From Viola odorata (taxonomy: Eukaryota; Streptophyta; Magnoliopsida; Malpighiales; Violaceae), in NCBI GenBank assembly GCA_963691705.1, contig OY829540.1:46598158-46662157 (forward strand): DNA of 64,000 nt. Direction: 5' to 3'. Under the pieces are notes generated by a model. The model saw only the letters and a list, made by a program, of their open reading frames with translations. It was not told where the DNA came from and ran no database searches. This document shows positions 19,646 to 31,748 of this stretch, piece after piece; position 1 is the first letter of the stretch, and the number at the start of each line of letters is the position of its first letter. Position numbers and translations under genes: made by a program.

Positions 19646-20857
19646 AAATTCTCCTCTAATGTCCAATGCTACCGTTGTCAAGGAAGAGGTCACATTGCTT
19701 CGGAATGTCCTAACCGACGAGTGGTGGTGATCCGAGAGGGCAACTATGAGACGGAGAGTGAAGTTGAGGCAAGTGAGGATGAGAAAGAAGATAGGGAGGA
19801 GGAGACCGAGAGTAGTGAAGAAGAAGTAGTTCCGGCAGCCACAATGACCCTAGTTGTGAGAAGGAGCATGAATGCTCATGCGAAGGAGGAGGTTGCCAAC
19901 AAAGATCAACGGGAGAATCTTTTCCATTCTCGGTGTGAAATCAATGGTAAGGTCGCATCTCTTATTGTTGATAATGGAAGCGTGGTGGATGTAGCAAGTT
20001 ATTTGTTAGTTTTCAAGCTTGGGTTGCCCACAACACCCCATCCCAATCCTTATTCCTTACATTGGTTTAGTGATGATGGAGAAGTAAAGGTGAAGGAACA
20101 AGTTCTTGTTGCCTTCAAAGTAGGTAGTTATGAGGATGAGAGATTGTGTGACGTAGTTCCCATGGATGCTAGTCGTCTCATCCTTGGTCGGCCATGGCAA
20201 TTTGATCGATGGGTAGTGCATGATGGCCGAACCAACAAGATTCACCTTACTCACAGTGGGAAGAAGTTTAGCAATTTGATCGGTGGGAATGCCAAAGCTA
20301 CAGTTGTTAAGAAACTCTATGAGCAAGTACGAAAAAGCATTGAAAGCATGAATGAAAAGGAGATGGCCAAGTGCAATAAGGGCAAGATTCCTACTTCCTT
20401 TGAACCGGGTCAATGGGTGTGGCTTCATTGGAGCAAAGATCGATTCCCACGCGAACGACAAAGCAAGCTAAGTCCACGAGGGGACGGGCCTTTTCAAATC
20501 CTCCGTCGTATCGACGCCAATGCTTATGTTCTAGATCTTCCAAGTGAATATGGAGGGATCAGCCGTACATTCAATGTTAATGATCTGTCCCTTTGCCCCG
20601 AAGTGGAAGAAGACCCTCAAGAAATGGATTCGAGGACGAATCCTTTTGAAGAGGGAGAGGTTGATGTGATCACGGACCCTTCGAAGACCAATTTTGACCC
20701 TCAAGACCTCTTGCCTGAAGGTCCGATCACCCGAAGCAAAGCAAGAGGGTTGTCCCTATGGTTAGAAGGCAAAATGAGCGAGGAAGAACCCGTCAAGGTC
20801 AGGGAAAAGGCTGTCCACGTGACCGTGCATCAAACCAAGGAAGAATCCTTAGCGTGA
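19646..20857 (+). CDS. Zinc knuckle, protease-like region and integrase C-terminus fused by internal deletion; ends inside the 3' LTR
   Basis: Open frame containing CYRCQGRGHIASEC (CX2CX4HX4C knuckle, about 19665-19706), then an acidic linker. The protease-like part has LIVDNGSVVDVASY where the family has an Asp-Thr/Ser-Gly active site, then ILGRPWQFDR. Near 20300 it passes directly into an integrase C-terminal region (FEPGQWVWLHWSKDRFPRER, SKLSPRGDGPFQILRRIDAN). Reverse transcriptase, RNase H and the integrase catalytic core are missing, so about 3 kb of pol has been lost in frame. The last 65 codons, with GPITRSKARG, lie inside the 3' LTR. The product could not reverse-transcribe or integrate by itself. 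The frame opens without an obvious ATG. Confidence 0.8.
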   Translation, partial: KFSSNVQCYRCQGRGHIASECPNRRVVVIREGNYETESEVEASEDEKEDREEETESSEEEVVPAATMTLVVRRSMNAHAKEEVANKDQRENLFHSRCEINGKVASLIVDNGSVVDVASYLLVFKLGLPTTPHPNPYSLHWFSDDGEVKVKEQVLVAFKVGSYEDERLCDVVPMDASRLILGRPWQFDRWVVHDGRTNKIHLTHSGKKFSNLIGGNAKATVVKKLYEQVRKSIESMNEKEMAKCNKGKIPTSFEPGQWVWLHWSKDRFPRERQSKLSPRGDGPFQILRRIDANAYVLDLPSEYGGISRTFNVNDLSLCPEVEEDPQEMDSRTNPFEEGEVDVITDPSKTNFDPQDLLPEGPITRSKARGLSLWLEGKMSEEEPVKVREKAVHVTVHQTKEESLA

Positions 20858-21660
20858 TCACGGTAAGGCTTAACGTGAATCACGCCAAGGACCAAGCAGC
20901 TGGCGTGAATCACGTCACGCCCTTGACGTGAATCACGTTAGCCACTGGAGTGGATTCTGAATTTCAGACATCCTAACGTGATCACGTTAAGGTGTTAACG
21001 TGAATCACGCTAAGGCAAGCGTGATCACGCCTCACTCTTAACGTGATTCACGTTAGCCGCTGGAGTGAATTTGCAATTTGGCAATTTTTGGCTAACGTGA
21101 TCACGTTAGCCTCTTAACGTGAACCACGGTAGAAACTGTTTTGAGACGAATTTTGGGCTTTCAAGCCCAAATTGCATACTACTATATATATATCTCTTTG
21201 TATCATTTTCCTCCTTAGTTTTTAGACTTTGAGTGATATTAGTCAAGTGAGATTACTCCTTCTTGTATCACATAAGCCTTGAAACTCTTCACTTTTCCTT
21301 GAGTAAGAATCGTTTAAGTTGAGATTACTCCTTCCGATTATTGCTCGGGGATTCCTCGAATTTGTATTTGTAAATTGTGGCAAGTTTCTTGAATGAATGG
21401 AGGTTTATTAATTGCTTATTCCAAGAACCGGGGATGTCAAGTTGCTTGGATTAATTCTCGAATGTTCGCGTGATCAATTTCAATCCTTTGTCAATCCTAA
21501 TCATTTCCGGGTACATATTTCCTTAATTCTCTGCTAAATATAACGTGTTCGTGTCTTTTCTTTCCTTGTGATCTTGTTGTCACTATATAATTCGATTCGG
21601 CTAGATCCACTATAAGCTCCATTGTAATCCGGCTTACTAACCCTAGGCGGGATCACATCA
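20662..21660 (+). repeat. 3' LTR of the nested element
   Basis: 999 bp, nearly identical to 16077-17087. Preceded by GAAGAGGGAGAGGT, a clear polypurine tract (20648-20661). The pol tail runs into it and stops at 20857. It carries the same palindrome array at about 20850-21130. Confidence 0.9.
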
Positions 21661-22050
21661 CTGATTCAAGGCCGGTTTTCTCCCAACTACATCAAATCAA
21701 ATCAAGGAGAAGCCACAAGTTGATTCAAGGCTAGTTCTCTCTCAACCATCAAGGAGAAGCCACAAGCTGATTCAAGGTCGGTTCTCTCTCAACTACATCA
21801 AATCAAATCAAGAAGAAGCCACAAGCTGATTCAAGGCCGGTTTCTTCTCAAATCAACCGCGGATTACAAGCTGATTCAAGGCCAATCCGTCAACCATTCA
21901 ACTCAAGTTCAAATCCAAATCCGGAGTGAAGACTGATTCATTAATCAGAGGAATCAAGAGAAGAAGAACCACTTTTATTCTACATTCAATAATTATAATT
22001 TGACACGTGTAATTTTCTCCTATTTTAGGAAAAATTGTGTGTACAAATCT

Positions 22051-22841
22051 ACATCAAAATTACGGGCCGTTCTAAAATACTGGGCCTAGTTTATAAAGAG
22101 ACACGAAGTCCATTCGTCGAAATCCATGAAACTTATTTGGTCGAAGCCCATCAACAAACTCATACTCGGAGGGATCAAAATTCATCTCATATTTATTAAA
22201 TAATTTGATTAAGTGTCAAGTTAATTAATATTTAATTATTAATTAATGTGCAAATTAATTAATAATGGCGGTTACACATTGGGCCAATGAGATGAGGACA
22301 TGTGTCATATTTCCCATTCAAAATCATCCCTATGAGCCTATAAATAGAGGTCTCATTGGAAGGTGAGGGAGAACATTTTCTTAGAGAGGAGAAGTGTTGC
22401 GAAGATCAAGAGCTGAAGCATATCCTCTCCAAGAAAGAAGGAGAAGCCACAAGCTGATTCAAGGCCGGTTTTCTCCCAACTACATCAAATCAAATCAAGG
22501 AGAAGCCACAAGCTGATTCAAGCCTGGTTCTCTCTCAACTACATCAAATTAAATCAAGAAGAAGCCACAAGCTGATTCAAGGCCGGTTTCTTCTCAAATC
22601 AAACCAAGCAGAAGCCACAAGCTGATTCAAGGCCGGTTTCTTCTCAAATCAACCGCGGATTACAAGCTGATTCAAGGCCAATCCGTCAACCATTCAACTC
22701 AAGTTCAAATCCAAATCCGGAGTGAAGACTGATTCATTAATCAGAGGAATCAAGAGAAGAAGAACCACTTTTATTCTACATTCAATAATTATAATTTGAC
22801 ACGTGTAATTTTCTCCTATTTTAGGAAAAATTGTGTGTACA
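22051..22841 (+). repeat. Second tandem LTR unit at the end of element X
   Basis: Starts ACATCAAAATT and ends GTGTACA. It lacks the first TGTAG of the LTR; five bases AATCT, which equal the first internal bases after the 5' LTR, sit at the junction instead. A subfamily variant of the 5' LTR. TATA box CCTATAAATAGAGG near 22338. Confidence 0.85.
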
Positions 22842-22846
22842 AATCT

Positions 22847-23637
22847 ACATCAAAATTACGGGCCGTTCTAAAATACTGGGCCTAGTTTATAAAGAGACAC
22901 GAAGTCCATTCGTCGAAATCCATGAAACTTATTTGGTCGAAGCCCATCAACAAACTCATACTCGGAGGGATCAAAATTCATCTCATATTTATTAAATAAT
23001 TTGATTAAGTGTCAAGTTAATTAATATTTAATTATTAATTAATGTGCAAATTAATTAATAATGGCGGTTACACATTGGGCCAATGAGATGAGGACATGTG
23101 TCATATTTCCCATTCAAAATCATCCCTATGAGCCTATAAATAGAGGTCTCATTGGAAGGTGAGGGAGAACATTTTCTTAGAGAGGAGAAGTGTTGCGAAG
23201 ATCAAGAGCTGAAGCATATCCTCTCCAAGAAAGAAGGAGAAGCCACAAGCTGATTCAAGGCCGGTTTTCTCCCAACTACATCAAATCAAATCAAGGAGAA
23301 GCCACAAGCTGATTCAAGCCTGGTTCTCTCTCAACTACATCAAATCAAATCAAGAAGAAGCCACAAGCTGATTCAAGGCCGGTTTCTTCTCAAATCAAAC
23401 CAAGCAGAAGCCACAAGCTGATTCAAGGTCGGTTTCTTCTCAAATCAACCGCGGATTACAAGCTGATTCAAGGCCAATCCGTCAACCATTCAACTCAAGT
23501 TCAAATCCAAATCCCGAGTGAAGACTAATTCATTAATCAAAGGAATTAAGAGAAGAAGAACCACTTTTATTCTACATTCAACAATTATAATTTGACATGT
23601 GTAATTTTCTCCTATTTTACAAAAAATTATGTGTACA
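22847..23637 (+). repeat. Third tandem LTR unit at the end of element X
   Basis: Almost identical to 22051-22841 over its first 650 bp (period 796 bp, same AATCT junction), but more diverged over the last 130 bp. This suggests that the far right end is the original LTR end and that the middle unit arose by a later tandem duplication. Confidence 0.85.
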
Positions 23638-26530
23638 ATTGCATAGAAAATTGTCATGAACAAGTCTTGGGTAATCCTTGTCCAAACATGGCCAATTTGA
23701 CTCATTTATCCCAAAGTTATCCCAAAAGCTCTTATTTGTATAAAGGAATGATCTTTTCACTCTAATCAACAACATTATTGTCCAATTTGTAAGTAATCGG
23801 ATAATAATTATGACCAAAAAAAACACTCAATCAATATACCTACTAGAAGAACAAGTAGCGACGGCGAAGAGTCAAGCGACGTTGGCGATGGCGATGACGG
23901 AAGCTATGGTGGTTGAATGTAGATGCGAAAAATGTGCGATGATATTAATATGTGAGTTGAATTTGGAAAAAATCGCATATATTATGTGTGCAGTGATCGA
24001 GTTTGCGGCTCATGGATTGGATGACACATATTGACATCTGCGATTATTAAAGAGAAAAGGAAAGGAAAGGTAGGTGTCGTTTAATGCTAAACTATTTCAT
24101 TATTATTTATTTATTATAATATTATTTATTTTATAATAGGACTTGGGCGCCAATTAGAAAGTTGAGGTAGAGGGGTCTAAATGACAAACGAAAGAAAAGA
24201 TGAGGTCAAACATAAGTGACGGAACATAAATTTTTGGTCAAACATGGGTGACAATTTCGCGCAAACAGGATTGACGACAATTTTTTGACGGCGTTAGTGG
24301 AGATAGTTGGAAAGTTTGGGGTACGGGGGTATAAATGACTAACGGAAAAAAAGATGAGGTCAAACGTGAGTGACGAAACGTCAAATTAGGAATCAATTTA
24401 GTGAGGGGTTAAAATTAGGGTATGATTTATGAGTAAGGAAAAATGTCACAGTCTGATATAATTTTTTACCTAAATGATAGGATCAAAATAGAGTAATTTT
24501 GTAACATTTTTACCATTTTTTTATCACAAATCTTTACCATCTTTTATTGTGTAATTAGTTTAAATAATTTAAATTATTTCCATGTGTAAATTTAAAATTA
24601 ATGATTTTCTCTTTTAAAGTATAGACAATTTGCAGTACATTTTCAGGTTGAAGCAGCGGCAAAACAGAGTAAAATCAAGCAAGTACTGTGTACACTTTAC
24701 AAGTCACCTGTGGTGCCAAAATTGCACACAGATCACATCACACAGATCACATCAGATTTATTGGAAAGAAAATGAAAAATGTAAGAAAAATCAGCAGATT
24801 TATTTTCCAAGCTCAAAGCTCTTTTAATTTTTATAATAGAGACGCCCATTTTACAGGAGAGGATAGGACAAGAACAGGATTTTATCTGTAGGTAAACAGA
24901 GTAGAATTAAATAAAAAGATGGATATATAATAACAGTAACAGTACAAAAGCAGTACTGACGCAATGACGTGAAACTCATGATCTCAACAGTTTTATAGAG
25001 AGCCCCCATCGCACGTCGTTGCCTACCTATCAGGCTCACCCCAGGCACAGTTTTTTTTTTTTTCCAAACATATTTTGTATTTTATGACAGACGATTTAAT
25101 GAACTAAAATAAAATTTTCAAATTTGATATTTTTATTCGAAGTTGTTTTGTCCCTTAAATTAAATTTTAAAAAAAATAGAATTTATTAAAAAGTAATCTC
25201 AAACAAATAATTCATAAAAGAAAAAAGAGTTTCCAAACTCCATGTAATTAATTAATCTTTGGAACCTTTTTTTTCTCTTTTGGGGATATAATAATAATAA
25301 TAATACACTTAATTATAGGACAATGGTTATTGGAATTTTTATAGGTGGCTCCAGCTAGTAGTATTTATTTTTACATGTTTAGATGTACGATTGACGTAAT
25401 ATATTGTTTATTTTTTAAGAACAATGTAATTACTATTTAATATCGTCTAAAATTATACCTCGTTTAATTTGTTCATTGCGGTATAAATTTATTTAATATA
25501 ATACAATTGATTAATGATGTTCCTTCATGATCTGCAACGGGCTTTCATGTTGACGTATTAGTCTTGATGCGGAAAAAATATTAAACCAATGAACAAATTA
25601 AACAACTTTACCCTGCAAGTCCATCCGGAGGGATCGAATCAACATCTTCGTATTCAAGGGATAAAAATATTAAATTATTTGCACCAATAACTAGTACTGC
25701 AAATAAACCGAGAGTTTTATTATGCTCAAGCTCATCTCATCAAAGTTTAGACGAGTCGAACCTTCAACTAACCAAACTTATTGTGATTAATATTAGACGT
25801 CTCGAGTTAAATCGAGATTAATTTTATTTATTTATTAAACAAGTCACTAAATAAGTATAGTCAAATTTCTCTATTTAATACTTTCTTCCGTTGATAATTT
25901 GGCACATATGGAAGTAAAATAGATGAAAATATTATATAATATACTATGGCACTTATTATTGTACTATATTTTTTTCCAAATATTTTTATAACCCCAATAA
26001 TTTAACTACTAAAATTTTATTATATTCTAGCTCATGAGCTTAAAGGAGATAACTCGTCGTCTTATTAAACCCGAATTTATCTAAACTCAAACTTGGCTCA
26101 TGATTAATAAAATAAGTTTTATCGGGTAGGAGCACAGCCAAAAAGATTAGTTGAGAGGGCAAAATTACGCAGAATTAGGCTAATCTTTTTTAGGGATCAT
26201 ATGGTACAACATAGAAAAATTGTATCTATTTTTTTAGGTTTAATCTCATTCGAGTACTATCGGGTCTACAAAGAAAGGTGGTTATTGCCGTATGATTTTT
26301 TTTATTTTCAAGACTCAAATTGAAACCTTGATTAGATGTGGACAAGTCCCTTACCACTTGACCACAACTAATGTTAGTAAAAAAATTGTGTTATATATAT
26401 ATATATATATATATATAATTCTGTAATTATAAAATTTAATAAAATATATTAAGAAAGTTTTGATTTATTTATTATTAATATTAGAAAATTAAATTAAATT
26501 TTAAAATTTTCCTGAATTTCAATTAGATTT
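23638..26530. other. AT-rich intergenic DNA, no gene recognised
   Basis: Contains a duplicated about 75-bp block (24158-24232 and 24316-24390, both with AAAGATGAGGTCAAAC and GTGACG motifs), a 17-bp inverted repeat (see separate entry) and an AT microsatellite at about 26393-26417. A minus-strand tRNA-like stretch near 26300-26345 (GTCAAGTGGTAAGG, later GGTTTCAATTTGAG) resembles SINE A and B boxes. Confidence 0.5.
25462..25603. repeat. 17-bp perfect inverted repeat, 142 bp overall (MITE-like)
   Basis: GTTTAATTTGTTCATTG at 25462-25478 and its exact reverse complement at 25587-25603. A small foldback transposon is possible; no target duplication was found. Confidence 0.5.
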
Positions 26531-28266
26531 GGTTTAAATCCAAAAAAGGCACATGTACATGAATTGATTGACTCATTTGACACCTCTACTGAAAAAACAG
26601 TTTAAAAGGCACCTGTACTTCTTACGTATGACAAATTTGGCACCTCCCACTCACACCGTTAACCGTCCACCGTTATCTACTGATGTGGCATGTCACGTGG
26701 TTTGACACGTCATCAACATAATGACGTGGCATGCCACATCAGCATATGTTAATTACATTTTTTTTCCTTTTTTTTTTCCTTCTTTTTCTTTCTTTTCTTT
26801 TTCTCCCTTTTCACTCTGCTCTCGTTTCTTTCTTCTTCCTCTCAAATACCATATCTAATAGAGTGTTCATACACTAATTAATTATACGATGCATGCAACC
26901 TTATTATCGCCATCCCTAACTGAGATGATCCTAAAATTAATTACAATTGTTCATCACACCAATATAACATCATGGATGATCATAAAACTTCATAAACAAG
27001 AAGGATGATCAGTGTAATCTGCGGAGCAAACACCAACATTTAACGGCCTCATTAGCATCTCACCTGCATCCATATCTTTGCTACTTCATTGCAAGCTTTC
27101 ATGCCTTCCTCGTAATCCTCAATTGAACCTTCCACAACTTCAGAAATTGCAGGAGAGGGAAAAGGGAAGTAATTGGATTAGGTTGGCAACTCACTCACTT
27201 GTCCACTTTTGATTATTAGAAACTAAAAAGCACTAAGTACAGTATGAGTCATCATTTTCATCTTCATCTGCTTGTATGAGGATGCAATGCATTTCGTTAC
27301 GTATACGAAACTCAAATCCAATAGTCAAAGCCAATCCAATAATTATAAGAAAAAATATATTTATTTTGGCTTATGTATTTTTAAATCTGCAATGGTTGTT
27401 GTTAATTAAGTAACCTGATCACCAAACCCGGATCCGTTCATTAAGACCCGAATTCGTTCATCACGACCCCGGATCCGTTCATCACCATCTTCTCTCCCCA
27501 CCAACCTGATCCACCCATCACCGTCGCTCCTTACCCTCTCGACAATCCACACCGACCATCAAAACCACATCCAGCCTCATTCATCTCCGCCGCACCAAAT
27601 CCCAATCCCGAACCCAATCACCGTCGGCCACAACCCAAAATCCGATTTCAATCAACCATCAATCAACCCATCCTCATCATCAATCCAAACCAAAAATATA
27701 TATATATATATATATAAAGAAAGAAGAGAGTGAAGCGGCAGAGAAGAAGGGAGGAAGAAGAAAGAAAAGAAAAGAAAAGAAAAGAAAATAAAGAGATGAG
27801 AGTAAGAAGAAAGAAATGAGAGCAGAGTGAAAAGGGAGAAAAAAAAAAAAAAAAAAAGAAATAAAAGAAAAAAAAATTGTTTGGGATGATCATATAATTT
27901 TCTTTCCAAAAATATGTGGTCCTCTTAATTTGTTCTAGAAACAATTCTAGTCCAGTACTCTACTTGTTGTGCCAGAAAAGAAAAACAAAAGAGAAAGAAA
28001 AGAAAAGAAAGAAAATAAAAATAAAAAAAGAAAAAAATTTGTAATTAACATATGTTGACGTGGCATGCCACGTCATCATGTTGATGATGTGTCAACCCAC
28101 GTGGCATGCCACATCAGTAGATAACGGTGGACGGCTAACGGTGTGAGTGGGAGGTGCCAAATGTGTCATTCGTAAGAAGTACAGGTGCCTTTTAAACCGT
28201 TTTTTCAGTAGAGGTGCCAAATGAGTCAATCAATTCATGTACAAGTGCCTTTTTTAGATTTAAACC
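26531..28266. mobile_element. Non-autonomous Mutator-like (MULE) element
   Basis: 1,736 bp flanked by a perfect 9-bp duplication ATTAGATTT (26522-26530, 28267-28275). Ends are long inverted repeats of about 225 bp (26531-26755 against 28040-28266), starting GGTTTAAATC, about 95% alike by eye. Long TIRs plus a 9-bp duplication are the MULE signature. There is no transposase. The interior has a GC-richer block (27420-27660) followed by an AT repeat and a purine-rich tract, unlike the AT-rich surroundings, so it may be a captured host fragment (Pack-MULE). Confidence 0.9.
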
Positions 28267-31200
28267 ATTAGATTTTGAGCCAATTATAAATTTTTTTGTT
28301 AACAAACATTGAATTAAAAATATAAAAAGTTAAAGACTATATTAGGAATTTTTTAAAATTTTAGGGAGCCAAATATAGAACTTTTAACAAATAAAATAGG
28401 AGTGTTTAAAAAAACTAAAACGTAAAGGACCTAATTGAAACTTTTTAAACATTTAGTGGGGTCAGAGCCCACCCCCTAGCTATGCCCCTATTATTGGAGA
28501 AGTTATATACTACTCCCGGCTTTCCATCTCAACGTGTACACAAAGATCGTTCAACCAATGAGATTGTTACATATAGATAGTGGGTGGTTATAAGAAATAA
28601 AAATGACAAAATTTGAAATTTAAAAATTCAAAAAACCTAGGTAATATTTAGTGGACTCACTTACATATAACCACCGAGTAATATCGTATCATGATAGTAT
28701 TAGTTGGGCGATCCTTATATTCACGCTGAAATGGAAATTTCCAAAATAATGTATAATTTCTTCCAATATCGGGTCAAACTTCAACTAGGTTTTTCTTTAA
28801 ATCAAGTCTCAAACGACTCTCGAACAACTTATTAACACCAACATGTATATTTTTTAAAATTAAAAGCATGAATTAAGTCACTCCTGTGTAACTCCTGACT
28901 GAACCATGGTCGTAGAAACCTGCATTCAAGCCTGACAACGCTAAACCTTCCATCCAAACATGCCGTAGTATTTAATTTTCTTATGTTATAATAAGAGATA
29001 GCACCGCTTACCAATGAGTAGTTAAGATTTGTCCCCTATTGCAAAATGTTGTTAATTTAAATAAGAGTAGCTAATTAACTTAATTCTTGGGTATAAAATA
29101 AATCTTTTATGAGTCGATTTATTAATAACATAATTATTTTAGATCCAATAAACTTAGGGATAACCTGAAAACTAAAACAGATATTACTACTAGTCGAAAA
29201 CTGGAATTACTAGAGACAGAGTTACCTTCATCGATGAAAGGGTGACGGCCATGACTGCCCTCGATATTTTATTTCTTGTTAAATTTTCACATTGATCTCA
29301 ATTATATCATTCTAGCTCCGTCATTGATGGGGTGTGTCTCTTTGTTAATTATATATTTACATATATATGTGTACATATATTTTAAATTGATTAATTATAT
29401 TATTTAATTATTATTATAATTTTATGAATAGAAATGATATATATTAACTAATTGTGCTTTTTGTTAATTATATTGATCAAAACTTGAAAAGACTTCAAAA
29501 ATTCAGTCGTTTCTATCTCTTTTGCTTATAAGGTGTGAGTTTTTAAAATTTAATATTTAAATGTTTGTTTTACTAGTGGAAAATCTTGCATCGATGCTAC
29601 ATGTTTATGTTACAAGCATTAGTGTATGAAACCGTACTTGAGGGGGCTACCTGACCAACTCCTTTTATTATATATATAAAAAATGTACATGTACATATCT
29701 GCTATCACACGAGTGGTGAATTTCTTATTATATGATGGTTTTAATTAGTTTATCATGTGGTTAATTGTTAAATTATTGTATTTTTTAAAGTAGATAATAA
29801 AAGTCTAAAAATAAATGAGTGGTTTATATTATATCAATAAAAAAGTTTTAAAAAAAAGTGAAAAGAACCTCAATACCCCACAATTTATTTGATCTTAGTC
29901 AATTTTATTTTAAAAAATACTCACTATTTTAGTTCAATTTTTGATACCGTAATCCAAAATAAAAAATGTATTGACTATCTTAATTACCTTCTATTTACAA
30001 AATAAATAGAAATTTCAACTTATAAGTTTTTATTTAGACCAATTGTAGGAGATGGTAGAATATCTTGTTAAAATACAAAATTCTATCATGGACATTTATA
30101 GATTTATCTCTTTTTAGTTTATAAATAATTTAATTCGTAACCTTTAAGATTTTTCAACCCTTAACCCCCTCACAATTAGACCAACATATATTTAAATTAT
30201 AATATAATATTTATTTTATATTTTAAAATATTTTAATGTAAAATTAACAAATGCACCCCTTAAACTTGCGGTGCCTACGTTCACGAATAAAACAAAGAAT
30301 ATTTTTTTAGTATGATTAAAAAAAAGAGGAAAGGACAATAACATGCCCATATCACATAACCTTCTTAAAAATGGAGTTTAAATCACATTCAAATCGTCCA
30401 TAAAATGCAAGCCAAACAAATGCTTGTAGTTTTATTGGTACTATTTATTCTCTCCTCACACAAAAAATAATTTCCTAGCATATTTGGAATATCACAAATA
30501 AAAAATCGTTTTTATATAAAAAAACTGCAATTAATAACACATAATATTTTACATTTATTGATTTATTTGAGATGCTAATTAATAGAAAGATATATTTATT
30601 GGCTAATTTTCAACCACTAATATTTTTTTTTAATCTTTACAAATATACTAAAAAGTTATTATTTTTGTGACGAAGGGAATAATAAAGATAGGACGATTTA
30701 GAACAGTTTGAGGTTTGAGAGTATTGTTCTTTTCAATGAGATTTAAGTCTTGTGCGTTATTTTGTAACTAGTGCAGAGGGCTTGAATCTTAAGAATGATA
30801 TTCTCAATGCACAGATGACTACTTATAAAGAATGATGCATCTCCTCTAGAATACAACGACCTTACGAGACTCTAACCACCACTGCATAATAGTTAGATGA
30901 TAACTCCTCAAAGAGAAGATGAGTAACAAAGGAAATATTGAAAGGAATAAAATGTCAAATGTGGGAATTGTATATCTATCATTTCCTAAACCGAAGCATG
31001 ATACCTTCAGTTTTTAAATGTTATTTTCTTAACTTAATTAAACTTACTTGTAACATTTATTTAATTTAAGTATCTAATTAAGTAGCTTATAAAAAAAAGT
31101 ATCTTATGTAGCTTGAGTTAAATCATTTATTTGTTTTTCTTATGTCAAAAGTTTGAATCTGAAATACCTAGTTAAAAAAGAGCAATTTCATACTAGTTGA

Positions 31201-31740
31201 TCTAACGTGGTGTGTAAGTTTTTACTGTTAAAATGTTACAACAGTTTCTAATTCAAAGAGAGCAGTAACCCAAGAAGAATTGACTGAGAGTCTTCTTACA
31301 TTTTACAAGGATCCAAGACCAATGATCCATAGTCAAGTCAGGTAACGGAAGACTATCATTCAATGGCTACAGTCAATTTTTCTCCACTACAATCCGAAAG
31401 TCAGTGTCACAGTTTCCCAAATGACCCAACCCAACAGAAGAAGAAAAGAGAAATGGTTCTCTCTTTTTCTCAAAACAAAAACAGTGTCAAACCCTGAAAC
31501 CCTTTAATTGGTGACCAAGCCATTGTCATCAGAGACCTGTCCCTTCTAACCCAAACAGCCCCCCCTTCCATTCACTCAAACCACTACTACTGTCTGTGTC
31601 TATTTTCCCTTCTCTTCTCTTTCAATACCAATCCCACCAATCCTCAGTTTCATCCCCTGTTTTCCCTCTCCTCTGTTTCTTTCTTCTTGGCTACATTTCT
31701 TGACTGTTAATACACAGCAGCAGCAACTGATCATCATCAC
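28267..31740. other. AT-rich intergenic DNA, no gene recognised
   Basis: No frame longer than about 60 codons and no recognisable family. The last 400 bp (31340-31740) become C/T-rich and probably hold the promoter and 5' UTR of the EPFL-like gene. Confidence 0.5.
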
Positions 31741-31748
31741 TTGTATTC

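Larger units (their letters stand above)
16077..21660 (+). mobile_element. Internally deleted Ty3/gypsy element nested in the 3' LTR of element X
   Basis: 5,584 bp flanked by perfect CTGAT duplications (16072-16076, 21661-21665). LTRs start TGATGTGATC and end GATCACATCA, a perfect 10-bp inverted terminus. The two LTRs (1011 and 999 bp) are almost identical, differing mainly in an AT repeat, so insertion is recent relative to its host. It encodes gag, a CCHC knuckle, a protease-like region, and then only the C-terminal part of integrase. Confidence 0.9.
15703..22045 (+). repeat. 3' LTR of element X (first unit), split by a nested element
   Basis: 15703-16076 matches the first half of the 5' LTR; 21666-22045 is the second half, ending GTGTACA. 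The gap is exactly the nested element plus its CTGAT target duplication. It follows GAAGGGGCATT, a polypurine-tract-like sequence. Confidence 0.85.
7534..23637 (+). mobile_element. Element X: non-autonomous gag-only LTR retrotransposon with a nested insertion and a tandem LTR end
   Basis: Starts with a TGTAGACATC LTR at 7534 and ends GTGTACA at 23637. Flanks are ATTGT (7529-7533) and ATTGC (23638-23642), a 4/5 match to a target duplication. Inside are gag-like sequence (8305 to about 11.8 kb), a repeat block (11.8-12.4 kb), a spacer with host-like fragments (12.4-15.7 kb), and a 3' LTR starting at 15703 after a GAAGGGG tract. I found no reverse transcriptase, RNase H or integrase motif, so it would depend on another element for movement. 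Confidence 0.75.

Noticed and set aside
23810..24034. 75-codon frame MTKKNTQSIYLLEEQ...
   Set aside because: No recognisable domain, no signals, in AT-rich flank; likely chance.
27652..27944. Phenylalanine/leucine-rich minus-strand frames
   Set aside because: Low-complexity translation of a purine tract inside the MULE.
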